From contig VSDK01028395.1 in the NCBI GenBank assembly GCA_009767595.1, positions 138,320 through 202,319 on the forward strand: a stretch of DNA of 64,000 nucleotides, in the 5' to 3' direction. The notes under the pieces were generated by a model. The model worked only from the letters and a program-made list of their open reading frames with translations. It was not told the DNA's origin and made no database searches. Source of the DNA: Symbiodinium kawagutii. Its lineage: Eukaryota > Sar > Dinophyceae > Suessiales > Symbiodiniaceae. Below, one piece after another: positions 11,520-22,365 of this stretch; position 1 is the stretch's first letter; every line of letters begins with the position of its first letter. The position numbers and the translations under genes are program-made.

Positions 11520-12525
11520 AGGTGAGATAACACAGATCTATAGCGATGTCTATATTGATATCTATATCAATGTCTGTATCTATATTGATATCTTTATGTA
11601 TATTTTGTATCTATATTTGTATCTATATCTATGAATATTCAAGTTGATTCGATCAAACCAGTGATGCAACGAGACTCTCTGGTTGGGTGGAGAGATTTAG
11701 GCATTTGGATCAAAAAATGATATGACTGTATGAGGATCGAAACATTCATATTCTCCTAGAAATGTAAGGAGCATGCGGAAACTGAAAGGAAAATGCAAAG
11801 GGAAATGATCCTGTGGCATTTTTTTTTGATCCTAATAGTGTTCATTATGTATTTCCGATACTGAGCGACAATTCCTTGATCCTAGGCCACATGGAAGAAC
11901 AATGGAAGAGCAAGGAGGAAGGAAACAAGGAAAGAGGGAGGAAGGAAGCAAGAAGCAATTGTCTGGCCAATTCTTGCCATTTCACATTGTGGTCTCCAGT
12001 CTCTCTGTCACTTCTTTTTTTAATGCTTTATGCACGGCATTTGACATTCTATATCGATCAATCTGGTCATATATACACGTTTCTATCTACTTATCCATCT
12101 ATCTATGGACCTATCTACCTCTCCATTGATCGATCCATCTATCTACCTACCTCATCCATACATCTATTTACACACTTATTGATTCATTTTTCTACAAGTT
12201 TCTCATTTCTTTGCCATCTACCCATCCATCCACCTATCTTACCTAAATAGAAAGACATCTAGATCCAAACCTGAGTCTGATCTACTCTATACAATCTTTC
12301 TATGCAGGTGTAATAGCAGAGAATATGTTTGTGTGTACAGGTGTGAACATGTTCATACTCAAAATCAACTCGTCTTGGGCCAACCACGTTTCTTGTTTGC
12401 TGATGTCCCTATGTTTTGATTGGCTGATCGGCTGCTTTGTTGAGTGTTCCCCTTGCATGTGGGCAGTGTTCAAAATATACATCGGACCGGTTCTACTTTG
12501 GACTATGTTCAATAGTTTTTGCCAG
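11520..12525. other. intron-like stretch
   Basis: AT-rich with TATATC/TCTATC tetranucleotide words at 11540-11635 and 12060-12240. No exon is supported, although a 145-codon ORF at 11813-12250 arises from the TCTATC repeats. Confidence 0.4.
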
Positions 12526-12664
12526 CCTTGATGGAATTCCCTTGTATGGTAGATCTGCCAAACCACCCATGCTTGAGGTCGTTCGTCACCTGCAATCTGT
12601 GGCAAGAACTTTTGATTTTGCGTGGTTTACAAAATGGATCCATAGGAAAAAGAACCTTCTGTTG
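12526..12664 (+). CDS. candidate coding exon, unknown protein
   Basis: TTTTTGCCAG acceptor with a short pyrimidine tract, and donor CTGTTG|GTGAAT. The frame is open over 139 bp, reading LDGIPLYGRSAKPPMLEVVR, then HLQSVARTFDFAWFTKWIHR. Strong coding character; no family recognised. Confidence 0.65.
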
Positions 12665-12775
12665 GTGAATCACTAGCTATTTCTGGTGAGCAACTGGGTG
12701 GTTGGTGGTTTCTTGCTGGATCTACCACCAATGTATGTCCAAGGAAGCGCGCGTTTTGCTTTGGTCATTCCCCAG

Positions 12776-12855
12776 GTCTGCACGCTTGATCATGTCCACC
12801 AGATGTCGCTGCTTCAGGGGGACACCCCGAAACCCCAAACTGTTTGTTGTTTGGG
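12776..12855 (+). CDS. candidate coding exon, unknown protein
   Basis: Acceptor TTCCCCAG and donor TTGGG|GTGAAG. The frame reads VCTLDHVHQMSLLQGDTPKP and onward. It lies 111 bp after the previous candidate exon. Confidence 0.5.
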
Positions 12856-13032
12856 GTGAAGCGATCAGAAAGGCCCTGCCATTTTTTGAGAAACCATGTT
12901 TCAACGTGTTTCATCCAGGTTTTTTAGATATATGTAAAATACAACGTTTCAACATTTTTCATAATTGTTTGTCGGCGTTGATAGCCTTGGGTCATTGCCA
13001 ACCATCCTTCCATGCGGCACCGCGGTCCCCAG

Positions 13033-13090
13033 GTCCTTCGTGGAAGCTTTGTTGCGTTCGGATGAGCTGCCAGTGATCAACGAGATCGAG
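13033..13090 (+). CDS. candidate coding exon, unknown protein
   Basis: Acceptor TCCCCAG and donor ATCGAG|GTTTGG. The only strongly protein-like frame reads SFVEALLRSDELPVINEIE. Confidence 0.6.
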
Positions 13091-14030
13091 GTTTGGTTGC
13101 TTCGCGCTTCGCATTAGCTGGGTGGTAGGCAGAGGCTGTGAGCAATGGCGAAGTGACAGCAATGTGAAGGAAGTCCCAAGGAAGTCCGAAGAAGTCCCTT
13201 TGGAAAACTTGGAAAACCATAGAAAAACGGAGGAAAATCGTTCTTTGATAAAGGAAGACGAGGAAGAACATCACATTTTGGTGCAAAGGTGTAGTAAATA
13301 CTTCTACATTCTACATGCACGGATTGACATCCAAATGATTGGTCGGTCATTTTGCTTCGCGCAAGCAGTGTCAACAATTTCTCTGGCTATTGTGGGGACC
13401 TTCAACGCGATCGCACAAAGGTGATCATCATAGCCCTGTGAAGCATGCACTATCGAATGACTAGTGACTATAGTGGGATTCCATCAGCCGTTTCTTGTGG
13501 TTCGTTCGCGACTGCTCCTTTCACCGATACCCAACATGACGGACATTCCCGCTACGAATCCTGATCCAAATGCGGTGTTCCCGCGTAATCAACTTAAGTT
13601 TGTGCCTACCTCCATGCCTCCATGCATTTTATCAAGCCACATGGGCAATGCTTGAGACTCGGGCGGCCACGCCCGGGAGTCCTGATTTTGGGATGTCAAA
13701 TGGGGGTACCTCGGCCTCGGCACCGATCACATGGGGCTACCACCCTGGGTTAACACCTTCCAGCGAAGATCCCTTATGTCAAACGGTCTCAAAACCCCTG
13801 GTTTCGTAGGGAACCTATGCACTTGAAGGGGGGCAGGGGTGTTGTTAGGGGGAAGGTATCCTTCTGTTGATTTTTGGTGTCACCATGGGTCGGCTGCATC
13901 CCTGTCCGTAGCTCGACAAGATTGCTGTTGTGGTATGCGCAGCTACTTGTACCACCGATGTGAGTTTTTCAAACATCAATGACTTGGACATCACCAGATT
14001 TTGGATCTCTTTTTGGAGTTCTTGCAATCT
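13091..14030. other. intron-like stretch
   Basis: No well-bordered exon. A weak open segment on + at about 13650-13800 (GSPDFGMSNGGTSASAPITW) lacks an acceptor and is left uncalled. Confidence 0.3.
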
Positions 14031-14133
14031 GGTGGTTTCTCAAGTCATAGGGGACCCCAAAGTTATGGATGGCTTATTACTAGAAATGATTACTAGTATA
14101 GGATGATTCGGGTCCCCTATTTTGAGAAACCCC
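14031..14133 (+). mobile_element. MITE-like element, family 1
   Basis: About 103 bp. Left end GGTGGTTTCTCAAGTCATAG, right end GTCCCCTATTTTGAGAAAC. The flanks carry ATCT directly before the left end and directly after the right end, a possible 4-bp target duplication. Confidence 0.85.
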
Positions 14134-14300
14134 CATCTGGTGGCATGTAAAATGACCAAGTTGAGGACAGGCTGGGGATTTGGTCAGGCTTGCGGGATCC
14201 ACCATTTCCAACCATTCTATATCACGTCAAAGTAGAGTGTTCTGTGGGCCACATCCCTCAACAGTCCAAGTGATGAACCCTCAGATAGGATAGAACTTCA

Positions 14301-14420
14301 ATGGCTGTGGGTCAAAACCCCGTACCCCTGGTTCCCCATCATTAACCATTACTTTGCCTTATTACTGTTGGTTATTAACCCCCATTATTGGTTAGTTAAC
14401 TGCTTGACCCATAGCCCAAT
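14301..14420 (+). mobile_element. MITE-like element, family 2
   Basis: About 120 bp with inverted ends: ATGGCTGTGGGTCAAAACCC at the left and TTGACCCATAGCCCAAT at the right. The inside, with TGGTTCCCCATCATTAACCA and CCCCCATTATTGG, matches the copy at 19188-19302. Confidence 0.7.
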
Positions 14421-14743
14421 GTCTCCAACGAATTCCTGGGACCGTCACTCCCTGGACAGGTGATCCACCTGATTGCGCGTTGGTCTCGCGGGGCTTTGGC
14501 GCGGCAGGCAGGGATCCACCACCAAGACACTACCCATGGGGGGCCAGAGAACTTGTGCATGTAGTGATAGCAATCCCTGTTCTTGGACAAGAATGTGATG
14601 GGATAAGAACAGGTAAGATGCCATGTTTCAAGGGATATGTCAATGTATTTTTGCGAAGATCAGGATAAACACTCCCCAACCATGTAAAATTAAATCAAGC
14701 AGGGATTACACAACACAATCTAACTGATGCCTGTTGGGGCCAG

Positions 14744-14829
14744 GAGAAGCGAAGTTCTCATGAGGAGGACTTGGAGAGAAACTCCCACGAGGATGGGGCC
14801 CTGCCACCTGCGAAGGGCCTGGCGCAACG
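14744..14829 (+). CDS. candidate coding exon, highly charged, unknown protein
   Basis: Acceptor GGGCCAG and donor CAACG|GTGGAA. The frame reads EKRSSHEEDLERNSHEDGAL followed by PPAKGLAQ; hydrophilic and probably disordered. Confidence 0.55.
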
Positions 14830-15198
14830 GTGGAAGCATCACCGCAACCGATGCGATTTATAGGTCCCCAGCCCAGCAATGATGGTAAACGGGCTGACAT
14901 TGTTGATATTGTTTAAGCTTGGTTCATATACCAAGACACGAAGAAATCAATGAATTGACTCTCAGATGCACACGAATGCAGTCAAATGCATATTACGTAT
15001 CACATGTATATATGCAATATGCATTACAGAGCCAACTTCTCCATGCACACACACACACACACAGGAAAAAAATGAATGACAGATTTGGGCGAGAAAAGGT
15101 CCGCCGACTTCTTTTCAAGAAATTGTGTTGAATAAGTTTTGTTCGCACAATTTGACTCTCAGATTTTGGGGCGAACCATGGATGCGCAACGTGCGCAG
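14830..15198. other. intron-like stretch
   Basis: Holds a (CA)n run at 15044-15062. No exon is supported. Confidence 0.4.
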
Positions 15199-15285
15199 GA
15201 GGCGACGGGCACAAGGCCGCTGCAGGATGTGCTGGCCGAGACAAGGAGCCACGAGACTTGCGAAGAAGAGACGCATGAAGTACAG
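15199..15285 (+). CDS. candidate coding exon with GA donor
   Basis: Acceptor GTGCGCAG and apparent GA donor TACAG|GATGGC. It is 29 codons, phase 0 at both ends, reading EATGTRPLQDVLAETRSHET then CEEETHEVQ, acidic. The frame stays open past the GA site, so a longer exon is possible. Confidence 0.55.
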
Positions 15286-16344
15286 GATGGCCATGACCCC
15301 AGCGGGACAACGCGCCTACGCCTGGTGGCGTCACACATCAGTGTTTGTGTTGGCCTCCAGCAGGAAAAAATGATTCACCACCATTGGAGAAGAGAGCTCA
15401 AAATATGACTGTGTGATCGGTTGAAACTGGTTGGCAGGTTTGTGAACACTTTTAGAATTCTGCAGTTTTCCAGGTTTGCTCCACGTGACGAACATGTCAA
15501 CATCATGGGTTTTTTCGAGTTAATTTGTGCCTCTTGCATGGTTGAGATATACCTCATGATTGGTTATCCACCATATAATTCCTACTTTTATGATTATCAT
15601 CATTGTTGTCACTATTGCTATTATTATTGTTATTATTGCTAGCATTAGGATCATTACTATGATATTATCATCATTGTTAGTATGAATGACTACGCCTCTG
15701 TAATGGTTGGTGGTACACCTCATATATATTTGACATGCCCCATATCTCCCTAGGCTGGTTGATATAGCACCCAGTCCACCCACCTCCGATCAAGTGGAAT
15801 CCAGGAACGTTCCATCTGGCTGCCGAGGCTTCTCAGACATTGGCAGTACGCAGCTTGCTCTGAATGACCACCCCCGCGTTCCTCGTGCTTGGGAAATATG
15901 ACCACCTCATGCTACTGTTAGTGCTGGAAATCGCTTCGATGTGTTGTGGATCCACTCCTGCCTTGCGAGAAACATGTTGGGGAAATCACATCGACTTGCG
16001 TTCAGTTGGGGGAAAAGAAGTGTAGTGATAATTTTCCATGCGAAAAGTATTATCAAATATAGTTATTCCCATGGCGTTTGTTGATGGCTAGAATCTATAG
16101 TTTTAGAAAACCTACACTTCATATTGCTGCGTTCAGTTTGGTGAACCACGATTGCCATGACAATTTTCCACGTGGACTTATGCAATCAAATTATTGCGTG
16201 GCCTTGGTGTTTTGCATGTTGCTGTTTTGAGTCATGTCTAGCGTTCTTGTGAGAAAACCGCTGTGCCATTGGGAGAAGCTTCACAAATCACACATGTTCA
16301 CACATGCTGTCCCATGGCTCATCACTCTGCCTGGCGCGGATCAG
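15286..16344. other. intron-like stretch
   Basis: No exon supported. A TATTATTG/ATCATTG microsatellite-like patch lies at 15590-15680. Confidence 0.35.
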
Positions 16345-16397
16345 CGGCAAGAGCATTCAGAGAATTCAGGGAGCATGCCTCTTTGACTCGTTCACTG
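16345..16397 (+). CDS. candidate short coding exon
   Basis: Acceptor GATCAG and donor CACTG|GTATGG. Two frames are open: GKSIQRIQGACLFDSFT or ARAFREFREHASLTRSL. The frame is undecided. Confidence 0.4.
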
Positions 16398-17311
16398 GTA
16401 TGGCTACTAAGGGTATAAGTAGGGGCAGTTTAGCTATGGCTAGGTTTTTCTAGGTTCTATTATACGCTACACGAGGATGTCAATGCTGAAAGTCGCATTG
16501 ATCGGCTGGATGTACTTTCCATAGCATGTTTTGATCTCGCCCCCCATCTCGCCCCATCTCGCCCCAGATCTCGCCCTGGATGCCATTCGCGTGCCAGTGT
16601 GTTTGGTCAATGAAACCTGCAAAGATGTCCTTTGGGCAAGATGTCAATCATTAAGCGTTCCATGGTGTTTTGCCGACAAAACCTGATCAGATTCCTTGAG
16701 TTTTAGTGAGCTACGCGATGCTTTCCCCATAGGCAGCTCGATAGTTGAGGTGATTTCTTTTGATGGATGACCTATCATGTAACAAGATAGTGCGGCGTTC
16801 CATTGGTGAAAAAAGTTGAGGTGACTTTCCGGAACCATTGATGCACGGAGTTCCATGCGGGAAACACATTCCTACCCAAAGTTGATGCAACTTCCGGCGT
16901 CGGCAGTATGCATCTTTTTGACTATATGGGAAACTTGATGTTGATCCACTCCATGCTATGTATCTATATATCTGTATCCGTTTCTATATCTTTTTTTATT
17001 CATATCCATCTCTGTCCTAAAGAAATTTGTATGTGTACATACGTACATAAAGTGAATCTGTAATTGTATGCCACTTGTATCTCCTCATGCTACGGTGATG
17101 GGTGTCTCAAAGGCTCAAAATGAACCTTTCTGCACATCACTTCTTTGCGTTTGATTCTTCAACGAAACCTGAGGTAGAAAAATATTCTCAACTGAGAAAC
17201 TAGCATCCGAGACAAGCGATGATCAAACTCGACCCCCCTGACTCAGCCTGACTCAGCGAAGGGTGCAACCCAGTGATCTTCACAGGGTGACCCTCATGTC
17301 CTCTGAGGCAG
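16398..17311. other. intron-like stretch
   Basis: Contains three CATCTCGCCCC-type words at 16530-16580 and TATATC-rich sequence at 16960-17000. No exon is supported. Confidence 0.35.
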
Positions 17312-17400
17312 TTGGGTGCCGTGGCGCTCAGTGATGTCCGGGGCCCAGGAGCTGGCAGGACCCATGGCGCTCCTTGTTGCCATGGGACAACTGGGACAAC
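17312..17400 (+). CDS. candidate coding exon, unknown protein
   Basis: Follows GAGGCAG. One frame reads WVPWRSVMSGAQELAGPMAL; a second is open as well. The 3' border is uncertain. Confidence 0.35.
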
Positions 17401-17664
17401 ATCGATGGATTTATTATCCTAGTAAATAATCATTATTGATATATATATATATGTATGTATATATCACACTTGATCTGCCAACTAGGTTTCTATCACACTT
17501 GACAATGATTCTGTAGAAGTCGGCCACGCTTTTTTGACGACACGTGAATGGTTGATGATGTCATCGTTCAATCTTGAACGCCATCCCACTCCAGGCACAT
17601 CGTTCCGATTCACTGGCTGGTAAGTGGTTCCTGGGTGGTTCCCGGACGGCCATTTTTTTCCCAG

Positions 17665-17750
17665 ATTCCTTGGAGGCTCAGCACCTGTAGCCTTGCTATG
17701 CCTTTTCTTACACACCCTGGAGAAGTCCAACAGATGAAGTGCGATGACCT
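17665..17750 (+). CDS. candidate coding exon, unknown protein
   Basis: A pyrimidine tract and TTCCCAG acceptor precede it and GACCT|GTAGCT follows it. The frame reads IPWRLSTCSLAMPFLTHPGE and then VQQMKCDDL. Confidence 0.45.
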
Positions 17751-18092
17751 GTAGCTAAGCAACAACACTTATTGTGTACTAACTCATCATTCACTGCCAT
17801 GAACCATTGTGACTATCAACTGTAAATAACAAAACATTAAAAACCATCATGAGCTACCACTCACACGTCTATCATTATGCTTCATTGAAAAACAAATCAA
17901 ATAGTGATTAGCACATGATTCACCACTATCGAAGTTGTGATTCAAGCCATGTTTTTAAGACATTGATGGCCACTATTCTATCATTAACCACTATCATTGA
18001 CCACTATCATTAACCACTGTCATCACCCACTGTCATTACCCACTATCATCACCGACTATTCATGTTTCATGTCTGGCGGCTTCCATCCACAG

Positions 18093-18206
18093 CTGCCACC
18101 ACGTGACCTTTATCCCGAGACAGAGATGGCGCTGGCCACCATGACCGAAACCTGTAGCTGTGGCACTGCTGATGGCCTCAGCCTGAGGAAACGCGACGCG
18201 ACGACT
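18093..18206 (+). CDS. candidate coding exon, unknown protein
   Basis: Acceptor ATCCACAG and a likely GC donor (GACTG|GCGTTT). The phase-0 frame reads LPPRDLYPETEMALATMTET then CSCGTADGLSLRKRDATT. Confidence 0.55.
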
Positions 18207-18774
18207 GGCGTTTTTTCTGGAGGTTTTTTGGGGTTCAAACCAATCAGTAGTGGTGGTTGGGTGATTTAGGGCGTTTTTGTTTGATGTTTTTGATTCGAAA
18301 CCATCATTTCTGGGTTTTCCAGTGGCTAATCTGCTTAATCCGTTTTTTTTTGCGTTGGGAAGATGAGCAGACCTCAAGTCCAGGGTTTCCCCAATTCAAC
18401 TCACATGTTTTGGTCGGATTACAGTAGTAGTAGATTCATTCGTAGATTTGCCACACCCAGCTGGTCATCCTGGAAGCAGTGGAACTGCCTGAATTCCTTT
18501 GGCAGGACATGAGAAACATCCAATGGTGTGAATTGTATCAGCTTTGGTTAAATAAGGTACAAGGTGGGCCCCCTAATTTATAAGTTAGTTTATAAGGTCA
18601 TTTAGATGTAATGATTTAGCAAGATTTGTAGAAGACAAAAGCGAACCAAGACTTGTCATGGAGGTCCACTTTGCACCCAATTCTGGTCCCTAAACATGGG
18701 TCGATATAGCCAACATGAACCACAATGAACCACCACCGAATGCCCCAAGCTGGCCATCGATCCATAGCTTTCAG
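18207..18774. other. intron-like stretch
   Basis: No exon or repeat supported. Confidence 0.35.
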
Positions 18775-18836
18775 CACCAGCCATGAACCACTCACCGCAC
18801 TCAGCTGACGAAGACATGCACAAGGAGGACTGCAAG
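18775..18836 (+). CDS. candidate coding exon, unknown protein
   Basis: Acceptor GCTTTCAG and donor TGCAAG|GTGTCG. The frame reads PAMNHSPHSADEDMHKEDCK. It would remain open for a further 22 codons if the donor were not used. Confidence 0.5.
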
Positions 18837-19187
18837 GTGTCGCGGCGTGGGGTGGTGGATGGGTTGACGTTCACGGAGATATGTGGTGGGGATATACAGT
18901 GAACGAAGGATCGGGGTATATGGATCTAGGTGGTTATATACCTCCCAAACAAAGCGGTGAATAATTCATACCATGGATCTGTGGCTCGGTTCAACCTGTT
19001 TTGTTTTTTTTTGGGTCTTTATTGGCCCAACTTTTTGGTGGTATTTGATAGTGACCCTTGTCCATGTGGCTAACAAAGGGACAACGCTTTATGGTCCAAA
19101 AAGTTTTCACACGAGCTTACTTCAGGATACTCGGGATCATAAACCGTTGCTGTACTGTATTGTTTATTATCATACAGTTATTGTCAT

Positions 19188-19302
19188 ATGGCTGTGGGGC
19201 AAAAACCCGTAACCCTGGTTCCCCTGTCATTAACCATTGTTTCCCTTATTATTGTCGGTCATCATCCCCCATTATGGTCGGTTAATATTGACCCATAGCC
19301 AT
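19188..19302 (+). mobile_element. MITE-like element, family 2
   Basis: About 115 bp. Ends ATGGCTGTGGGGCAAAAACC and TTGACCCATAGCCAT are inverted repeats, and the match extends outward by the flanking TCAT/ATGA. The inside matches the copy at 14301-14420. Confidence 0.75.
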
Positions 19303-19431
19303 ATGATCATAAGCTTTGTTATCCGTTCAGCTTGGTTCAGGAAATTCAATTTGACGACCTTTGAAAGCTCAGCCTGATAGATAGGCGCTAGGAGTTAGTG
19401 GCTGCTTGTGACTCTAGCAAAGATTCTGCAG

Positions 19432-19541
19432 TCAGGCAAAGAAAGGAGCAAAAGGAGACAGAGCTGACAAACACAAGACTATATGAGACTCTTAATTATG
19501 CTCGATTGCCCCACAAAAAGATGCCTAGAACTTTGGGACAA
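19432..19541 (+). CDS. candidate coding exon, charged, unknown protein
   Basis: Acceptor TTCTGCAG and donor GGACAA|GTGAGC. The frame reads RQRKEQKETELTNTRLYETL followed by NYARLPHKKMPRTLGQ. Confidence 0.6.
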
Positions 19542-20003
19542 GTGAGCAGGTCAGACATGGGATCAGTCTGTACACAGCTGGTCATTATGTCATTCCAATT
19601 TTTTGTTGCGTAAATCACATTTCAACAGTAAGTGATGGTACCGCCAGTAATTGCTTGGGAATTTCCCACAAACAAGTTAGAATGTCCTGTTCGGAGGGAG
19701 CCTTTATGTCCGAATATAGGCAAACTTGATGCTCATCCCTGAGTTTCCACCATGAAAACTATGATCGTCAACCATCCTTGCTCGTCATTGGCCCTCATGA
19801 AGCATGAACCGTCCTTCTTTGCTGTGTGCGGGGGAAGGGCAGGAACCAAGTGTGCACAGCCATCATGAAGCATTTTACCGATGTCAACCAGTATCAAACG
19901 CTAACTGCCACAAATCACTGCTGAATCAAAATCACTGCAAGAACCATTTTCGGTTCGACAGCACCATGTAATCATGCACCCCAGCTATCAGCGGGCAGGC
20001 CAG
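19542..20003. other. intron-like stretch
   Basis: No exon or repeat supported. Confidence 0.35.
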
Positions 20004-20305
20004 ATTGCGTGGAGAGATGTCGAAGGGCTCAGTGACACCGTCACACAAGCTGTGTCAAGGGTTGAGCCATCTACGGGTGTCCCCGCCACCCATGATACCT
20101 GTGAATCCATCTATGTTGGAGACACAGGGCTCTCGTTTAGCCCGGGTGAAACCAACACAGTGGAAGAGCCCTCAGCTGGTGACGTTGTTGACCCAGACCT
20201 CCCATGGCGAAGCTTGGACTCTAAGGCTGAGACTGCTTGGAGCCGTGCGGAAAAGCAACACCTTGGTTCGCCTCGCCGACATGGAGCCCATGTTTCAGAT
20301 CTTAG
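20004..20305 (+). CDS. long candidate coding exon, unknown protein
   Basis: The 302-bp segment from a GGCCAG acceptor to an ATCTTAG|GTGCGC donor is open in phase 0, reading IAWRDVEGLSDTVTQAVSRV and, near the middle, VGDTGLSFSPGETNTVEEPS. Its composition is acidic and Ser/Thr-rich, probably a disordered linker. An alternative frame is open over the same region but is less balanced. Confidence 0.65.
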
Positions 20306-21113
20306 GTGCGCAGCGCAGCGCAGTGAAGGGGAGCGCTGTGTGAACTCTTGGAGTAGTCCTGCCGTAGTCCCTGCAGGTTGGTCAGGACACTGGTGTCACA
20401 ATCACCGAGAGCTGGAAACCGCTGGCGTGGTGAGGTTTTTCATGTTCAGGTCTTCTGACATCTCACCATGCTTCTTCAGCTCGATCTGCTGCAGGCTTGA
20501 ACCGACTTTTTTGCAATAAGCCGTGGCAGCCCCAGAGATTGGTGTCCAACGGGGAGCCATGACACCCATTGATGGCTTTCAAACCTGGAAGAACCACTGG
20601 ACTAAGGACTTTGTGAATGAAAAGATCTGTTTATTCAATGAGTTCAACCATCCATTCAATATGATTTCAACCATCTGGATGAGTTGAACAGCTGTTTGAG
20701 TTCAATGAGTTTGCTGTGAAAGTTCTTCCGAATTATCATAGCTCTGGCATTCAAAGGGCACGGTGCTTTGTAGACAAACGCTTGTTTGAGATGTGACAAA
20801 AGTGCCATTTGGAAGCCGACTTGGCCGGATCGGTCGTGATGATGGCTTCTTGACGGCTTACGACATGCCTGTTAGTCCCTGATGTGGGTTCGAGAAGAAC
20901 TCTAACAGAAACATTGCCGGGAGCAGTTGGGTATCGACACTTGCAAAAGACCCAGGAGTCCTTTGCAATCAATCGCAAACCACTTGATGGCTCGAGGGAC
21001 CTGTAAATGGTGGACACTCAACCATCAGTTGTCGGTGGTCTGAGATCTCTCGCCCATCTCCTAGGGTTCCAAATTCCCACCACCCGAGGGGTTACCGCAG
21101 TGGGGCGGTGCAG
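20306..21113. other. intron-like stretch
   Basis: Includes degenerate TTCAACCATC/TGAGTTGAAC words at 20620-20710. No exon is supported. Confidence 0.35.
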
Positions 21114-21231
21114 GCCACGGGAAACCTCTGCGTTGGATCCGGGCTTTGTGATCTACCGCGGCGTTGGAAGCCCAGATCAGATGCAGCGCGGCTCCCGCCA
21201 CTTGGACTTAGCTATCGCTAGCTCTCAGCAA
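21114..21231 (+). CDS. candidate coding exon, unknown protein
   Basis: Follows GGTGCAG. The open frame reads RETSALDPGFVIYRGVGSPD then QMQRGSRHLDLAIASSQQ, ending at a TGA (21232-21234) unless spliced earlier. Confidence 0.5.
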
Positions 21232-21455
21232 TGACTTCCTGCTGGGCAATTGGGGGCAGTTCTTTGGTGCATGTTTGATACGTTCATGACGGGAAGCATT
21301 ACCGGTCAAGTGAGGTTGATTCCGCTGATAGCCTACTTGTGATTGTGAGATCTAGAGATCTGTTGATAGACTTTGATAGGTCACTCAAGTGGGGAGATCT
21401 GCCAGTCACAGATCTGCCAGTTGAACTTGGTGGCCATGAAGTTGACGGATCTCAG

Positions 21456-21553
21456 GTGGCAGGAGTGAATACTCCCAGCGGTGTCTTTGGCGACCACTCC
21501 AACATGGTGCCTCACGCCCGGGCCCCCAGCGGCAAAAGCGCTCAGCTGCGTTG
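21456..21553 (+). CDS. candidate coding exon, unknown protein
   Basis: Follows ATCTCAG, with a possible donor at CGTTG|GTTGGA. The frame reads VAGVNTPSGVFGDHSNMVPH and onward, and also stays open upstream to 21339. Confidence 0.45.
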
Positions 21554-21620
21554 GTTGGATGGTTGGGTGGTTGGGTGGGTGGGTGAGTGGGTGGGTGGTG
21601 TCCTACTGGTGATGTTGGTA

Positions 21621-21687
21621 AATGGTGGTTTATTAGTATTGGTTCAGATAAAGGATGACTTGGGGGTACCCCTCTTTTGAGAAAGCA
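21621..21687 (+). mobile_element. MITE-like element, family 1, partial or diverged
   Basis: Only the right half is clear: GGATGACTTGGGGGTACCCC and TTTTGAGAAAGCAAC. The left half is missing or badly diverged. It ends 13 bp before the next candidate exon, so it lies just upstream of a splice acceptor. Confidence 0.65.
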
Positions 21688-21700
21688 ACATCTACCGTAG

Positions 21701-21781
21701 GTGGTTCTATGCCTGAAAGCGATTTCGATGGTTTGTTTGGTTGGCTCTTTTCATCCATGGAGGCCAGCACGGACAGTTATG
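21701..21781 (+). CDS. candidate coding exon with consensus donor
   Basis: Acceptor CCGTAG and a consensus-like donor TATG|GTAAGC. The frame reads GSMPESDFDGLFGWLFSSME then ASTDSY. The next candidate exon continues in matching phase after only 30 nt. Confidence 0.65.
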
Positions 21782-21811
21782 GTAAGCGAGTGCTGTGAAC
21801 GCATGCTGCAG

Positions 21812-21894
21812 GTGCACTGCGGGGGTTTCTAGCCTCTTGGGTATCCACTGGTGCATCGTCCCAAATGATTCACCTGTTCATGATGATGTTCTCG
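21812..21894 (+). CDS. candidate coding exon, unknown protein
   Basis: Acceptor ATGCTGCAG and donor TTCTCG|GTGACA. The phase that continues the previous exon reads ALRGFLASWVSTGASSQMIH then LFMMMFS. The intervening 30 nt (21782-21811) start GTAAGC, end GCAG and contain a stop in frame. Confidence 0.55.
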
Positions 21895-22218
21895 GTGACA
21901 GGTTTACCGTTTACCCTTTAAAGCGATGCGCAGAAATGAGTTGTAGCCTGTCGTAGAAAGATCGAGCTCTTCATTTGTCATCATTAATAACGGTGGATCA
22001 ACGTTCACTGTTGTTGTTGGGCAACGGCCTCGTACGCCAACGGCTGTTGTCATTTCGCATGAACTCGAAGCCGAATTTGTCAAATGGGTATGTGCCAAAA
22101 TTATGAACCCCTAATATGGCTATTTATAATGGGAATCCATTATAAACTAATGGTTTTCTGCAAATTTAAACATAGGCCACCACAATTGCATGTAACCATG
22201 ATACCCCGCAACCCCCAG

Positions 22219-22365
22219 CACCCAGCGCTGGGCCTGGCACATTTCAACCAGCCATCACAGTCACCCAAGTGCCTGGCTTCCCAACTGGTGAAGGGAACCA
22301 TTTTGACAGTGGTGCCTCCCCCCAACTCGTGGTGTTACAGTCGGCAGCTCTGAAGTGTGGATGCG
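22219..22365 (+). CDS. candidate coding exon, unknown protein
   Basis: Acceptor ACCCCCAG and donor ATGCG|GTAGAG. The frame reads ITVTQVPGFPTGEGNHFDSG in its middle and ASPQLVVLQSAALKCGC at its end. Another frame is also open, but this one has the better composition. Confidence 0.5.

Noticed and set aside
20197-20305. Alternative reading (TSHGEAWTLRLRLL...) of the same stretch
   Set aside because: The frame starting at 20004 is open across the whole 302-bp segment between good borders and is better balanced.
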